A DNA stretch of 64,000 nt from NCBI GenBank assembly GCA_963731615.1, contig CAVSWD010000009.1, positions 310,001 through 374,000 of the forward strand, in the 5' to 3' direction. This DNA is from Gaiellasilicea sp963731615. GTDB taxonomy: Bacteria; Actinomycetota; Thermoleophilia; Gaiellales; Gaiellaceae. The first letter of the stretch is position 1, and each line of letters starts with the position of its first letter. Below, piece after piece: positions 24,884 through 36,314 of this stretch. Both the position numbers and the translations under genes were made by a program. Below the pieces are notes generated by a model that saw only the letters and a program-made list of their open reading frames with translations, did not search any database and had not been told where the DNA came from.

Positions 24884-25523
24884 TTACACGGTGACGCGGG
24901 CGAGCATCGCCTCGACGTTGGCGCGGGCACGCTCGGCGAGCGGCGCCTCCAGCAGCCGTTCGAGCAGTTCCGGCGCCGGAGCGGCGTCATACCAGGCGTC
25001 CATCAGGTCGACGACGGTCGGGTGGTCGTGCTCGGCGTCGATCCGCTCGACCGGGTCGCCGGCGGCGACCTCGCCCGGCTCCAGCACCCGCACGTAGAGG
25101 CCCGGTCGCCGCGCCGCAGCGAAGCGCTTCACCCACGCCGACTCCTGCATCCGGGTCGCAAAGACCGAGCACGGGATCCGCGGCGCCGTCACCTCCACGA
25201 GCGCAGGGCCCGATCCGGAAACGGTCGCCGATCCGCACCGGCTCGGCGCCGAAGCTCGACAGGGTCAGGTTCTCGCCGAACGTCCCCGGCTCCGGCGCAC
25301 CGCCGAGCTCGTCGGCCCAGTACGCGTAGTCATCGGAGCTGTAGAGGTAGAGCGCCTGGTCGAGACCGCCGTGGTTCTCCTGGTCGGCGACGACGTCCCC
25401 GGCCAGGCCGAAAGCACCGACGTGGCCACGCTCGACCGGTGCCTTCCGGATCCCGGTCTCGACGGTGCGCGCGCCGATCTTCATCAGCTCGGCGCGGCCG
25501 GCGTTGACGGAGACGAGTCTCAT
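24884..25523 (-). pseudogene. MOSC-domain protein (YiiM-like), one frame break
   Basis: ATG 25523 overlaps the purF stop (ATGA). First frame: MRLVSVNAGRAELM, GHVGAFGLAGDVVADQENHGG, AVYLY-like QALYLYSSDDYAYW and EPGTFGENLTLSSFGAEPVRIGDRFRIGP. After an extra T near 25208 the next frame continues LVEVTAPRIPCSVFATRM with the MOSC cysteine, then KRFAAARRPGLYVRVLEPGEVAAGD, and stops TAA 24884-24886. The intact protein would be about 212 aa. MOSC proteins bind molybdenum cofactor or sulfur via a conserved Cys. It probably shares transcription with purF. Confidence 0.75.
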
Positions 25524-26997
25524 GGAGCCGCGCCGGCGCGAAGCGGCCCCTTCAGGATCTTTGCGCGAAGAGCATCCGCTTCCGCGGATGCTCTTCCTGC
25601 GCCAATTGGAGCAGCTTCGAACCGCAGCTTCGCCAGGTTGCGCTCTGCCGGGACGCGGGTCGGATAGTCGCGCGTGAAGCACGCCCGGCACACCGAAGCC
25701 TCGGGCAGGCGCGTCGAGGCCTGCATCCCCTCGAGCGAGAGGTAGTGGAGCGAGGTGGCGCCGATCAGCTCACGCATCTGCTCGACCGAACGATGCGCGG
25801 CCGCGAGCTGCTCCTCGTCGGCCATGTCGATGCCGTAGAAGCAGGGCGAGACGATCGGCGGCGAGGAGACGCGCACGTGCACCTCGGCGGCGCCGGCCTC
25901 GAAGAGCATCGCCACGAGCTGCTTCATCGTGCTGCCGCGGACGATCGAGTCGTCGACGATCACGAGCCGCTTGCCCGCCACCTCGGCGAGCGGGTTGAAC
26001 TTCATCTTGATCCCCTGCTGGCGCAGCGCCTCGTCGGGCTGGATGAAGGTGCGGCCGACGTAGCGGTTCTTGATCAGGCCCTCGCTGTACGGGATCCCGG
26101 TCGCGCGCGAGAAGCCGACAGCGGCCGGGGTGCCCGAGTCGGGGATCGGCATCACGAGGTCGGCGTCCGCCGGCGCCTCAGCTGCGAGCCGCTCGCCCAT
26201 CCGCACGCGGACGCCGTGCACCTCGGAACCGGCGAGCGTCGAGTCGGGCCGCGCGAAGTAGACGTGCTCGAAGATGCAGAGCGCCTGGCGGCCCTCCGGC
26301 AGCGCCTGGGTCGCGTGCAGGCCGTCCTCGTCGATGACGACGAGCTCGCCCGGCCGAACGTCCCGGACGAAGGTCGCGCCGATCAGGTCGAACGCGCACG
26401 TTTCCGAGGCGAGCACCCAGTCGCTCTCACCATTTTCATTGGCGACCCGCCCGAGCGCGAGCGGCCGGATCCCGTGCGGGTCGCGGAAGCCGAGCAGCTT
26501 CCCCTCCGCCAGCGCGACCACGGAGTAGGCACCCTCGAGCCGGGCCATCGCCTTCGCCACGGCCTGCGGCAGCTCAGCCGGGTCGTGCGCGATCAGGGCC
26601 GCGATCGCCTCGGTGTCGGAGGTGGCGCCGAGGGCGATTCCGTCGGCGGCGAGTGCGTCGCGCACCTCGGTCGTGTTCGTCAGGTTGCCGTTGTGCCCGA
26701 GCGCGACCGTGCGCGCGCCGCCGTGGTGGACGAGCGGCTGCGCGTTCGCCCACAGCGTCGAGCCGGTGGTCGAGTAGCGCGTGTGGCCGATCGCGACGTC
26801 GCCGGGGAGCGCCTGCAGCTGCTCCTCGTCGAAGACCTGCGCGACGAGGCCCATGTCGCGGATGACGGTCAGCCGGCCCCGGTCGGAGACGGCGATGCCG
26901 GCCGACTCCTGGCCGCGGTGCTGCAGCGCGAAGAGCCCGAAGTAGGAGATGCGCGCGACGTCGCGCTCGGCCGAGCGGATTCCGAAGACGCCGCACA

Positions 26998-26998
<1 letters not shown>
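25520..26998 (-). CDS. purF: Amidophosphoribosyltransferase
   Basis: 492 aa. Starts MCGVFGI, where Cys2 is the N-terminal glutaminase nucleophile once Met is removed, then GLFALQHRGQESAGI, IGHTRYSTTG, LGHNGNLTNT; PRTase domain with VMPIPDSGTPAAVGFSRATG, and VIVDDSIVRGSTMKQLV. Cysteines of a possible Fe-S cluster (CRACF, CFYGID) are present. First committed step of purine synthesis. The last about 25 codons (SAEADALRAKILKGPLRAG) are read from hairpin repeat copy 4, so the repeat has replaced or extended the C-terminus. ATG at 26998 overlaps the purL stop. Confidence 0.95.
25526..25604 (-). repeat. Dispersed hairpin repeat, copy 4 (inside purF 3' end)
   Basis: Minus-strand orientation: GGCGCAGG, stem AAGAGCATCCGC with GCGGATGCTCTT, then GCGCAAAGATCCTGAAGGGG and a second GC stem. 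Lies within the translated 3' end of purF, immediately before the MOSC start codon, and stays open in the purF frame. Confidence 0.85.
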
Positions 26999-29096
<2,098 letters not shown>

Positions 29097-29140
29097 TCTA
29101 GCCGGGAAGCACGACGGCGTCGGTCGCGTTGGAAGGAAGC

Positions 29141-30001
29141 ATGAGCCGGCGCCACCTCTTGATGCTCTTGGCGCTGGCGGCGATCTGGGGCTCGTCCTTC
29201 ATGTTCATCACGATCGCACTGCGCGACCTCGCCCCGTCCACGCTGATCCTGCTCCGGATGGCGTCCGGGGCCGTGGCACTCGCCGTCTACGTCCGCCTCG
29301 CCGGCCACCGGCTCTCGGCCCTCCGCCCCTTCGCCGTGCCGTTGGCGCTCCTCGGCTTCGTCAACACGGCCGTGCCGTTCTTCCTGATCGCGTGGGGCCA
29401 GCAGTACATCGACTCCGGGCTGGCCGCGATCTTCAACGCCTCCGCCCCGCTCTTCACGGCGATCTTCGCGATCGCCTATGACCAGAGCCAGCGCGTCACC
29501 GGGCTCCGTCTCACCGGCGTCCTGATCGGCTTCGGCGGAGTCGTCCTCCTCGTCGGCTTCGAGCTCACGGGCGCAGAGCGCGCGGTCGCGGGAGCGCTGG
29601 CGGTCGTCCTGGCGTCGGCGTGCTACGGGATCGGCGGCCTCTACGCAGGACGCCGCTTCCCCGGGCTGCCGCCGTCGCTCGTCGCACTCGGGACGCTCGT
29701 CTGGGCCACGATCTACGTGGCCCCGTTCGGGATCGCGCAGGCGTCGATGCTCGGCTGGGAGGCGTTCGTCTCGGTCCTCTACCTCGGCGTCGCAGCGACG
29801 GGCGTCGCGTACCTCCTCTACTTCGGCCTGATCGCCGGCGCGGGCGCCTCGAAAGCCGTCCTCGTCACCTACCTCGTCCCCTCGCTCGCGCTCGTCTACG
29901 GCGCCGTTTTCCTCGACGAGCAGATCACCGCGCTCGCGCTCACTGGGCTCGCGCTCGTGCTGGCGGGAGTCGCGCTCGGCACGGGTACGGTGAAACGGTG
30001 A
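29141..30001 (+). CDS. EamA/DMT-family transporter
   Basis: 286 aa, ATG 29141 with GGAAGGAAG upstream (an in-frame TTG at 29129 is less likely). Ten predicted helices in two EamA halves: LLALAAIWGSSFMFITIAL, AVPFFLIAWGQQYIDSGLAAIFNASAPLFTAIFA, and VTYLVPSLALVYGAVFLDEQIT. Overlaps the start of a second, similar transporter by 4 bp; the pair arose by tandem duplication. Confidence 0.85.
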   Translation: MSRRHLLMLLALAAIWGSSFMFITIALRDLAPSTLILLRMASGAVALAVYVRLAGHRLSALRPFAVPLALLGFVNTAVPFFLIAWGQQYIDSGLAAIFNASAPLFTAIFAIAYDQSQRVTGLRLTGVLIGFGGVVLLVGFELTGAERAVAGALAVVLASACYGIGGLYAGRRFPGLPPSLVALGTLVWATIYVAPFGIAQASMLGWEAFVSVLYLGVAATGVAYLLYFGLIAGAGASKAVLVTYLVPSLALVYGAVFLDEQITALALTGLALVLAGVALGTGTVKR

Positions 30002-30904
30002 ACCGCTACTGGCCGATGTTGTTCCTGCTCGCCGCGATCTGGGGCGCGTCGTACCTCTTCATCAAGGTCGCCGTCGACGAGATCGCGCCCGCACCGATGA
30101 TGGCCGCGCGAACGCTGATCGCCGCCGCAGTGCTGGTCGGCTACGTGCTCTGGCGCTACGGCCGGCCGCGGGCGCTCGAGGAGCTCGGCGCCGCGTGGCG
30201 GCACTGCCTCGTGCTCGGGGTGCTGAACGCGGCGCTGCCGTTCTGGCTGATCGCATGGGGCGAGCAGCACATCGACTCCGGGCTGGCGGCCGTCGTCCAG
30301 GCCTCGGTGCCGATCTTCAACGCGCTGCTGATCCTCCGCTTCCTGCCGCACGAGAAGCTGAGCCGGACGCGCGCGCTCGGCCTGGCGATCGGGATCGTCG
30401 GCGTCGCCGTCGTCACCGGCATCCACCCCGAGGGCGGCAGCCTCGCCGTCCTCGGCGCGCTCGCGGTCGTGCTCTCGTCGCTCTCCTATGCGGGCGCCGG
30501 CGTGTACGGGCAACGGGCGGTCTCGGGCACCGCCGGCCCGGTGCTCGCGGCCGGCTCGATGCTCGTCGGCGCGCTGATCCTGACGCCGTTCGCGCTCTTC
30601 CAGCTGCCGAGCCAGCGTTCCCTCGCTCGAGGCGACCGCGTCGGTGCTGGCGCTCGCACTCCTCGGTACCGCGTTCGCGCAGCTCGTGCTCTTCCGGATG
30701 CTCGCCCTCCACGGCTCGTCGCGCCTCTCGCTCGTCACCTACCTGATGCCGGGCTTCGCGCTCCTCTACGGCGCGCTCCTGCTCGACGAGCAGATCACGG
30801 CCTCGATGCTGGTCGGCCTCGCCCTGATCCTCGGTGGCATCTCGCTCGCCTCCGGCGCGCTGCGCCTGCCTCGGCGCGGAGCAGCGGCAACGGCCGGGCC
30901 TTGA
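29998..30904 (+). pseudogene. EamA/DMT-family transporter, one frame break
   Basis: GTG 29998 overlaps the preceding stop. First part: YWPMLFLLAAIWGASYLFIK, LPFWLIAWGEQHIDSGLAAVVQASVPIF, up to about 30615; after a one-base insertion there the next frame continues VLALALLGTAFAQLVLFRML and SLVTYLMPGFALLYGALLLDEQIT, stop at 30902-30904. The shared AWGxQxIDSGLAA motif marks it as a paralogue of the upstream gene. The two may form a heteromeric or redundant exporter. Confidence 0.75.
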
Positions 30905-31407
30905 GCGTCTCGATCCGCCCGGCGACCGACGGCGACGTCGACTTTCTCACCGACCTCTACACCGACGAGGACGTCCGTCCCTTCCTCGCCGCATCCGGCT
31001 CCTACGATCGGGCGGGAATCGCCGAGAAGGTCGCGCAGGATCCGGACTCGGGCGGGGTAATGGTCGTCGAGCTCGAAGGCGAGCAAGCCGGCGCGATGGT
31101 CTGGGAGGTCAGCAACCGCCGGAGCCGGATCGTCCACGTCAGCGGCCTCGCCGTGCACCCGCGCTGCCGCGGCCGCCGGCTGGCCGACGATGCGGCCCGG
31201 CTGCTCCAGCACCACCTGATCCGCGAGCGGGGCTTTCACCGGATCGAGCTCGAGATCTACGCCTTCAACGAGCGGGCGCAGCGGCATGCGGAGCGCTCGG
31301 GGTTCAGCCGCGAGGGCGTCAAGCGCAGCGCCTACCGCCGCGGCGACGACTGGGTCGACAGCGTGCTCTACGCCGTGGTCGAGGAAGACCTGGACGAGCC
31401 GAGGTAG
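30901..31407 (+). CDS. GNAT-family N-acetyltransferase
   Basis: 168 aa, TTG 30901 overlapping the preceding stop. Acetyl-CoA-binding core: IVHVSGLAVHPRCRGRRLADDAARLL (RxxGxG/A type loop, here R-G-R-R-L-A), HRIELEIYAFNERAQRHAERSGFSREGV and RSAYRRGDDWVDSVLYAVV. Resembles the RimJ/RimL-like subgroup, which acetylate protein N-termini or small amines. Its 3' end overlaps the convergent ArsR gene by 40 bp. Confidence 0.8.
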   Translation: MSVSIRPATDGDVDFLTDLYTDEDVRPFLAASGSYDRAGIAEKVAQDPDSGGVMVVELEGEQAGAMVWEVSNRRSRIVHVSGLAVHPRCRGRRLADDAARLLQHHLIRERGFHRIELEIYAFNERAQRHAERSGFSREGVKRSAYRRGDDWVDSVLYAVVEEDLDEPR

Positions 31408-32466
31408 GCGCTCAGGAGCTCGCCCGCCTGCGGCAGGTCGCGGCGGAGGCTGTACACGTTCTCGTCCTCGTCGCGGATCGTGACGAAGCCGGACTGCCTC
31501 AGGATTGCCAGATGGTGGTGTGCGGTCGACTTGGCGACCCCGAGCTCGGCGGCCGCCTCGCTGAGCTTGAGCGGCCCGTCGCTCAGGCGCCGCAGCAGCT
31601 TCAGCCGCCCTTCGTCGCCGAGCGCCTTGTAGACGCGGGCGACCTCGGCCGGTGAAGCGCCTTCCTCCGGGGCGGCAGCGATCGGGTAGCAGAAGATCTT
31701 GACGCTCTTGTGCTCCCAGAGGATCACCCACGGGCGCATCCACCAGCTCGGGAAGAGCGCGATCGTCCGGATCCCCGGCGCGGGCCGGTACTGGTAGCCG
31801 CTCGTCGCCAGCTCGACGAGCTGCTCCGGCGGGTTGCTGCCGGCGAGCGATCTCTTCGTCGCCGCGTCGCGCCCGGCAGTCTGGCGCCACATCCTCGGCC
31901 TGCGGCTTGAAGACGGACTCGTGCCAGCGCGGCAGCAGGTCGACGAGTCGCGCCTTGACCTCGTCGGCTCCGAGCCGGAGGAGCGTCCCGACCATCTCGT
32001 ACTTGTCGGACCACTCGGCCAGCGACTCGAGGAACTGATCTGTCGCCTCGGCGTCGCCCCGTGCGGCGCGCTCGATCACGTTCGGGCGGTAGTGGTTCGT
32101 GGTGGTGGCGTAGTGACCGAAGAGGTGCAGCTTCAGCTCGATCGGGTCGGTCGCCTCGAGCTGATCCATGAACGCGGCGAACGTCCGCGGCTTCGGCGTC
32201 TCGTAGACGATCCCGAGCAGGTGGGCGGCGACCTTCATCGAGCCGAGCATCAGCTCGTCGACGGCGCCGAGGAGGTCTTGCGGTACCTGCTCACGCCGCT
32301 CCTGCAGCCAGGCCGAGCCGAGGTCGAAGGTGTCGTAGTCGGCGACGTCACCGAGCGCGCAGATGCTCATCAGCACCTCGGCCGCCTCGGCCACGTCGAT
32401 CTCGACCTCGATCCCGGGACGGGAGAGGTCGAGCACCGGAGCTCGCGCGGGTCGTTCGATAGCCAT
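31368..32466 (-). pseudogene. ArsR-type winged-helix regulator with large N-terminal domain, one frame break
   Basis: ATG 32466. The N-terminal domain of about 195 aa (LSRPGIEVEIDVAEAAEVLMS, then SMKVAAHLLGIVYETPK) is the kind of ligand or dimer domain found in actinobacterial ArsR-like proteins. After a break near 31885 the next frame gives PPEQLVELATSGYQYRP, then the winged helix VARVYKALGDEGRLKLLRRL, LKLSEAAAELGVAKSTAHHHLAILRQSGFV. No metal-binding Cys motif is visible. It is divergent from a small gene whose promoter contains a palindrome, a likely autoregulatory site. The break is probably a sequence error. Confidence 0.7.
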
Positions 32467-32499
32467 CTAACGCACGTAGCGTAGCCGGGTTTGCTCCGC

Positions 32500-32534
32500 T
32501 TGACAAGGTGAGTTTCGTTCGATAACTTTCGAAC
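32500..32534 (+). promoter_or_regulatory. Promoter with overlapping palindromic operator
   Basis: TTGACA (32500-32505), 17-nt spacer, then TAACTT (32523-32528), a plausible sigma-70-type promoter pointing at the small gene at 32567. The -10 is exactly the centre of the palindrome GTTCGA-TAACTT-TCGAAC (32517-32534). A regulator bound here would block the promoter; the divergent ArsR-type gene is the obvious candidate. Confidence 0.6.
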
Positions 32535-32566
32535 AGATCACGAATCTCGAACGGTTAGGAGCACCG

Positions 32567-32767
32567 ATGCTCTCCACCCAGCTTCTCCAGCAGCTCATCG
32601 ACGATCGGCAGCAGGACCGGCACTCGGCGGCGGCAGCACAGCGCCTCGCGGAGACGAGCCCGGCCCGCAAGCGAATCGCGCAGTCGCTACGACGCGCGGC
32701 GGATCGGTTGGACGCCACTGCCTCGCCGTCCGGCATGAGCACAGCACTCCCCGGACGCGGCTGCTAG
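32567..32767 (+). CDS. Small hydrophilic hypothetical protein, 66 aa
   Basis: ATG 32567 preceded by TTAGGAGC and by a recognisable promoter. The product is a single charged helix (LLQQLIDDRQQDRHSAAAAQ, ARKRIAQSLRRAADRLDA) with a polar tail. No domain recognised. Its stop codon lies inside a strong inverted repeat that serves as terminator. Confidence 0.55.
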   Translation: MLSTQLLQQLIDDRQQDRHSAAAAQRLAETSPARKRIAQSLRRAADRLDATASPSGMSTALPGRGC

Positions 32768-32779
32768 CCGCGTCCGGGG
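32749..32779. terminator. Bidirectional hairpin terminator
   Basis: Perfect 14-bp stem (32749-32762 with 32766-32779, loop GCT) between the convergent small gene and the alpha/beta hydrolase gene. There is no T-tract, so it may act as a structural terminator or an RNA 3'-end stabiliser. Confidence 0.65.
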
Positions 32780-32780
32780 C

Positions 32781-33528
32781 CTAGTGCCCCTTCAGGAAGC
32801 TCTCGACCGAAGCTCGCGCGCGAGCCGAGCCGGCCATCAGCGCGATCCCGTGCAGCGCGCCCGGCAGGAGCTCGAGCTGCTTGTCCGCCGCGCCGGTGGC
32901 GGCGTGCATCGTCTCGGCGTCGTTCGAGAAGTCGAAGCCGGCGTTGTCGTCCGCCTCGGCCGCGACGTAGAGCAACGGGCACGCGCAGGCGCGGGCCGTC
33001 TCGACGCCGTCCATGCCGCGGAAGCGTGCAGGCGCTGACAGGCTGACGACGCCGGTGAGCGGCGGCTTGACATGTTGGCGCCGGCGACAAGCGTGGCGAT
33101 CCCGCCCATCGAGGCGCCGACGACGAAGATCTTGCTCTTGCCGAGCTTGCGGAGCTCCTTCGTGGCCGCAGCGAGATCGGCGGCGAACCGCGTTCGCGGC
33201 CGCGCCGGTGCGGAACTGGGAGAGGCCGTAGCCGCGGAAGTCGATCGGAAAGACGAAGTACCCGCGCGCCGCCAGCCGCCGCGCGTAGGGAAGCCCAGTC
33301 GCAGAGGTCGCCCTCGGACTGGTGCGTGAGGATGACGGCCGTCGTCCCCTTGCCGAAGCGGTGGCCGACGAGCTTCGTGCCGTCGGCGGCCTGGAACCTG
33401 ACCTCGCTGCCGCGGACGCAGTCGATGTTCCGCGCGCTGCGGCGCGCGACGCCGGCAGTCGCGGCCGCGACGACGAGCGTGGCCACGAGCAGGAACAAGG
33501 AGGCGTCGCACTTCCCAACGTTTAACAC
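32781..33528 (-). pseudogene. Exported alpha/beta hydrolase, three frame breaks
   Basis: GTG 33528. The N-terminus has a signal-like helix (LFLLVATLVVAAATAGVARR), then GTTAVILTHQSEGDLCDW. Breaks near 33300, 33195 and 33070 separate the rest: RRLAARGYFVFPIDFRGYGLS; IFVVGASMGGIATLVAGAN (nucleophile elbow GASMGG); VVSLSAPARFRGMDG, LLYVAAEADDNAGF (acid) and LPGALHGIAL (His), TAG 32781-32783. The catalytic triad is complete across frames. Three breaks in 230 bp is the densest cluster in the window; decay or local poor sequence are both possible. Confidence 0.65.
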
Positions 33529-33540
33529 GACTGCTATGAC

Positions 33541-34098
33541 ATGTCAAGATTGACAGGTACGCTGATTTTGACTGGAACCTTGGGTCACGCCTTGCTCGGA
33601 GTCCTCGCTGAAGGACCGCGGACGGGCTACGGCTCGTCAAGCACCTGGCGCAGTCGATCGGCTACACCTGGCCGGCGAGCCACAGCCAGGTCTATCCCGA
33701 GCTGGCGAAGCTGCGTGAGGCGGGCCTGATCAGCGAGAGCGCCGCAGCGCCGCGCGGCGGCCGCGTCTACGAGCTGACCGACGCCGGGCTCGAGGAGGTG
33801 CGGCGCTGGCTGCGCGAGACGGAGCCGTCGCGGACCGTCCGCGACGAGGCGTCGCTGCGGCTCTTCTTCCTCTGGCTGCTGGAGCCGGAAGACGCCGAGG
33901 CGTACTTCCGCGGCGAGGCGGTGCGGGCGCGGGCGCTGCTGGCGGAGTTCGAGGAAATCGCCGCGCAGCGAAGATCCGGAAACCCCGACGACGCGGGCGT
34001 ACCGGGTCGCGCTCGAGCTGGGGCTGCGCACCACCCGCGCCAGGCTCGAGTGGGCGGAGTGGGCTGCCGACGAGGTGCTCAGCCAGCGGCAGGCGTAA
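33541..34098 (+). pseudogene. PadR-family transcriptional regulator, two frame breaks
   Basis: The N-terminal frame gives LGHALLGVLAEGPRTGYG, the start of a PadR winged helix. A one-base deletion near 33635 moves the reading to LVKHLAQSIGYTWPASHSQV, YPELAKLREAGLISESAAAP, RGGRVYELTDAGLEEVRRWL, then the PadR C-terminal helical domain; a second break near 33975 leads to RVALELGLRTTRARLEWAEW and TAA about 34096-34098. PadR proteins repress genes for phenolic or stress responses. It is divergent from the hydrolase, with the palindrome TGACATGTCA (33537-33546) at its start. Confidence 0.7.
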
Positions 34099-34160
34099 GA
34101 GGTTAGCCGCGACGCATACTCTTCGCTCGTCATCGCCACGACCGCGGAGGATCGCACGAA

Positions 34161-34539
34161 ATGGAGCTCATCCACACCTGCTACCGGATCACCGACATCG
34201 ACCGCTCGGTCGCCTTCTACGAGGCGCTCGGGTTCGAGGAGCGCGCACGAATGCCGATCCGCGAGGAGGCGATCAACGTCTTCATGGGCCTGCCGGGAGA
34301 CGGTGACCGGCTCGAGCTGACCTACAACTTCGGCGTCGACTCGTACGAGCTGGGAACGGCCTACGGCCACATCGCGATCACGGTCGACGACATGGACGGC
34401 GCGCTCGAGCGGCTGAGCGCGCAGGGGATCGAGCCCGAGCGGCCCAAGTACCAGGTGCGCGAGGGCGGGCTCGTTCATCGCGTTCGTGCGGGACCCGGAC
34501 GGCTATCGGGTGGAGCTGATCGAACGCAGCCGGAAGTAG
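34161..34539 (+). pseudogene. Glyoxalase I-like VOC protein, one frame break
   Basis: ATG 34161: MELIHTCYRITDIDRSVAFY, EALGFEERARMPIREEAINV, LELTYNFGVDSYELGTAYGHIAI, typical of lactoylglutathione lyase-type VOC proteins. Near 34465 an extra G breaks the frame; the next frame supplies the normal end FIAFVRDPDGYRVELIERSRK, TAG 34537-34539. Intact length about 125 aa. Metal ligands His, Glu, His and Glu are all present across the two parts. Confidence 0.75.
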
Positions 34540-34635
34540 CGGCGACAGCGTTCTTGCTTGAGCTTCGTGCGTACTTCGCATGGCGTAAGTACGCGGCCCA
34601 GCCAAGGATCAAAGCAGCCGTTGGGTTTGGGCGGC

Positions 34636-35281
34636 TTAGATTCGGTCCAGCCAGGGGTGGCCGGGATGGACCAACCGAAGCGCATCTCCGAGCCAGCTCC
34701 GGCGGGCCGGATCGAGCTTCGGGTAGCACTGCCGTGAAGTCAGCCTCGTCCTTTGGCCGGTCAGCGTGCTTTGCCTTGAAAAGCAGAACGATCTCAGGCC
34801 GGCCATACGGAATACCGTCGTCGGTCCACTCGATCACGTCGACGTAGGGCAGTTGGATCCGTTCGTCCCGCCGGCAGATCCACGTTTCGCCGTCGGAGGG
34901 CTCCCGAAAGATGTCGAGCCGCCAGCAGCCCGTCGCAGGATCCCGCACCCACGTCTGTTGATGCCGGTCGAGAGCCGCCGGCGCCTGAGCAAACGGCCAG
35001 ACGAGGCCCGGATCGGTCAGATCTCCGTCCGGGATGAAGAGCTCGAACCCCGAGAGTCTCGCAGCGATCCTGCCGAACTGCTCCCGAGGAACGGCAACCT
35101 CGAGATCTTCGTGCTCTCTTCGCTGCTCACCGAGGAAGAGCTCGATCGCCCAGCCGGCAGCCACATACCACGGTGCCCGAACTCCCTCGAGCAGAGCAGC
35201 CACCTGCTCCGGACGCCAGGCGTCCCAAAGCGTGAGGTCGGGTTCGAACGCCCCGGCCGCCAGTGCATCTTCGAGCTTCAC
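34636..35281 (-). pseudogene. Nucleotidyltransferase (aminoglycoside adenylyltransferase-like fold), one frame break
   Basis: ATG 35281. LLEGVRAPWYVAAGWAIELFLGEQRREHEDLEVAVPREQF contains the GW(A)xE and hxD motifs of the ANT(2'')-like nucleotidyltransferase fold, followed by WRLDIFREPSDGETWICRRD and PEIVLLFKAKHADRPKDEADF. Near 34725 the frame breaks; the neighbouring frame gives the expected end LDPARRSWLGDALRLVHPGH and TAA. These proteins are common in Actinobacteria and mostly not resistance determinants; no resistance role is claimed. Confidence 0.7.
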
Positions 35282-35389
35282 TCACCAACTCTCCCGCACC
35301 TACGTGGAAAAGGCGACTCGAAGCTGAAGCTCTGGATCCGTCACGGATGACGTCGACGGTGCCATCTCTGCGGCGGGGGTAGGCTCGCT

Positions 35390-35848
35390 GTGATGGAGGG
35401 AAGGTGCGCGTGCGGTGAGCTGCGGTACCGACTCAGAGGGCCGCCACTCTTCGTCCATTGCTGTCATTGCCTGAACTGTCAGCGCCAGACCGGCAGCGCG
35501 TTTGTGATCAACCTGCTGATCGAGAGCGACCGCGTCGAATTGCTCGCGGGCGCACCCGAGCGGGTGCCGGTTCCTCGTTCCGGGTCGAAGCGGCAGCAGA
35601 TCTATCGCTGCCCGGACTGCGAGACGGCGGTTTGGAGCACGTACACACGCAAGAATGTGCTGTTCGTTCGCGCCGGCACCCTCGATGATCCGTCTGCTGT
35701 GGAGCCGGATGTGCACATCTTCACGCGGTCGAAAGTCCCGTGGCTCACCTTGCCCGAGTCGGCTCCGGCGTTCACGACGTACTACGACACGCAGAAGCTG
35801 TGGCCGGCCGCGAGCCTCGAGCGGATCGAGGCGCTCCGGTCGCGCTGA
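35390..35848 (+). CDS. GFA/CENP-V-family zinc protein
   Basis: 152 aa, GTG 35390 or ATG 35393. Zinc-binding cysteines of the glutathione-dependent formaldehyde-activating (GFA) fold: GRCACGELRYRL, HCCHCLNCQRQTGSAFV and IYRCPDCETAVWSTY. The C-terminus has FTRSKVPWLTLPESAPAF, typical of the family. Members bind or handle thiol adducts; the role of most is unknown. Confidence 0.85.
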   Translation: MMEGRCACGELRYRLRGPPLFVHCCHCLNCQRQTGSAFVINLLIESDRVELLAGAPERVPVPRSGSKRQQIYRCPDCETAVWSTYTRKNVLFVRAGTLDDPSAVEPDVHIFTRSKVPWLTLPESAPAFTTYYDTQKLWPAASLERIEALRSR

Positions 35849-35875
35849 ACCACGCCGGATGCGTCGCCGGCCCGC

Positions 35876-36295
35876 CTAGGTATCGAGCGGCTCGACCACG
35901 ACGACCGGGATCTCGCGGTCGGTGCGCGTCTGGTACTCGTCGTAGGGCGGCCAGATCTCGGCCATCGCGCGCCAGAGCCGCTCCCGCTCGTCACCGGCGG
36001 TAGTGCGGGCTCGCGCGCGGAGATGGTCGCCCTTCACCTGCAGCTCGACCTCCGGCTGCTTGGCCAGATTGCGGTACCAGCCCGGATGCTCCGGCTTGCC
36101 GCCCTGCGAGGCGACGATGACGTAGTCGTCGCCGTCGCGACCGAAGATGAGCGGCGTGGTGGTCGGCTCGCCGGTGCGCCGGCCCGTCGTCGTCAGCAGC
36201 AGCGTCGGCACGCCGTTCCAGATGTAGCCGACCTCGCCGTCGGTCTCCCGGTAGCGCCGAACGTGCTCCTGGCCGAAGAGCGAGCGGTCGATCAC
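35876..36295 (-). CDS. Deazaflavin-dependent nitroreductase-family protein (F420, Ddn-like)
   Basis: 139 aa split-barrel protein. The signature LLLTTTGRRTGEPTTTPLIF with VIVASQGGKPEHPGWYRNLA and the end WPPYDEYQTRTDREIPVVVVEP is diagnostic of the actinobacterial Ddn family, which uses reduced F420 to reduce quinones and nitro compounds. Its presence suggests that the organism makes F420. Upstream on the same strand lies the YjbR-like gene. Confidence 0.85.
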   Translation of the reverse strand: MIDRSLFGQEHVRRYRETDGEVGYIWNGVPTLLLTTTGRRTGEPTTTPLIFGRDGDDYVIVASQGGKPEHPGWYRNLAKQPEVELQVKGDHLRARARTTAGDERERLWRAMAEIWPPYDEYQTRTDREIPVVVVEPLDT

Positions 36296-36314
36296 GGCCG
36301 CAGCGTAGCGGTGA

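Noticed and set aside
34636..35281. Aminoglycoside resistance gene
   Set aside because: The fold is only that of a general nucleotidyltransferase family common in soil Actinobacteria; nothing specific to drug modification is visible.
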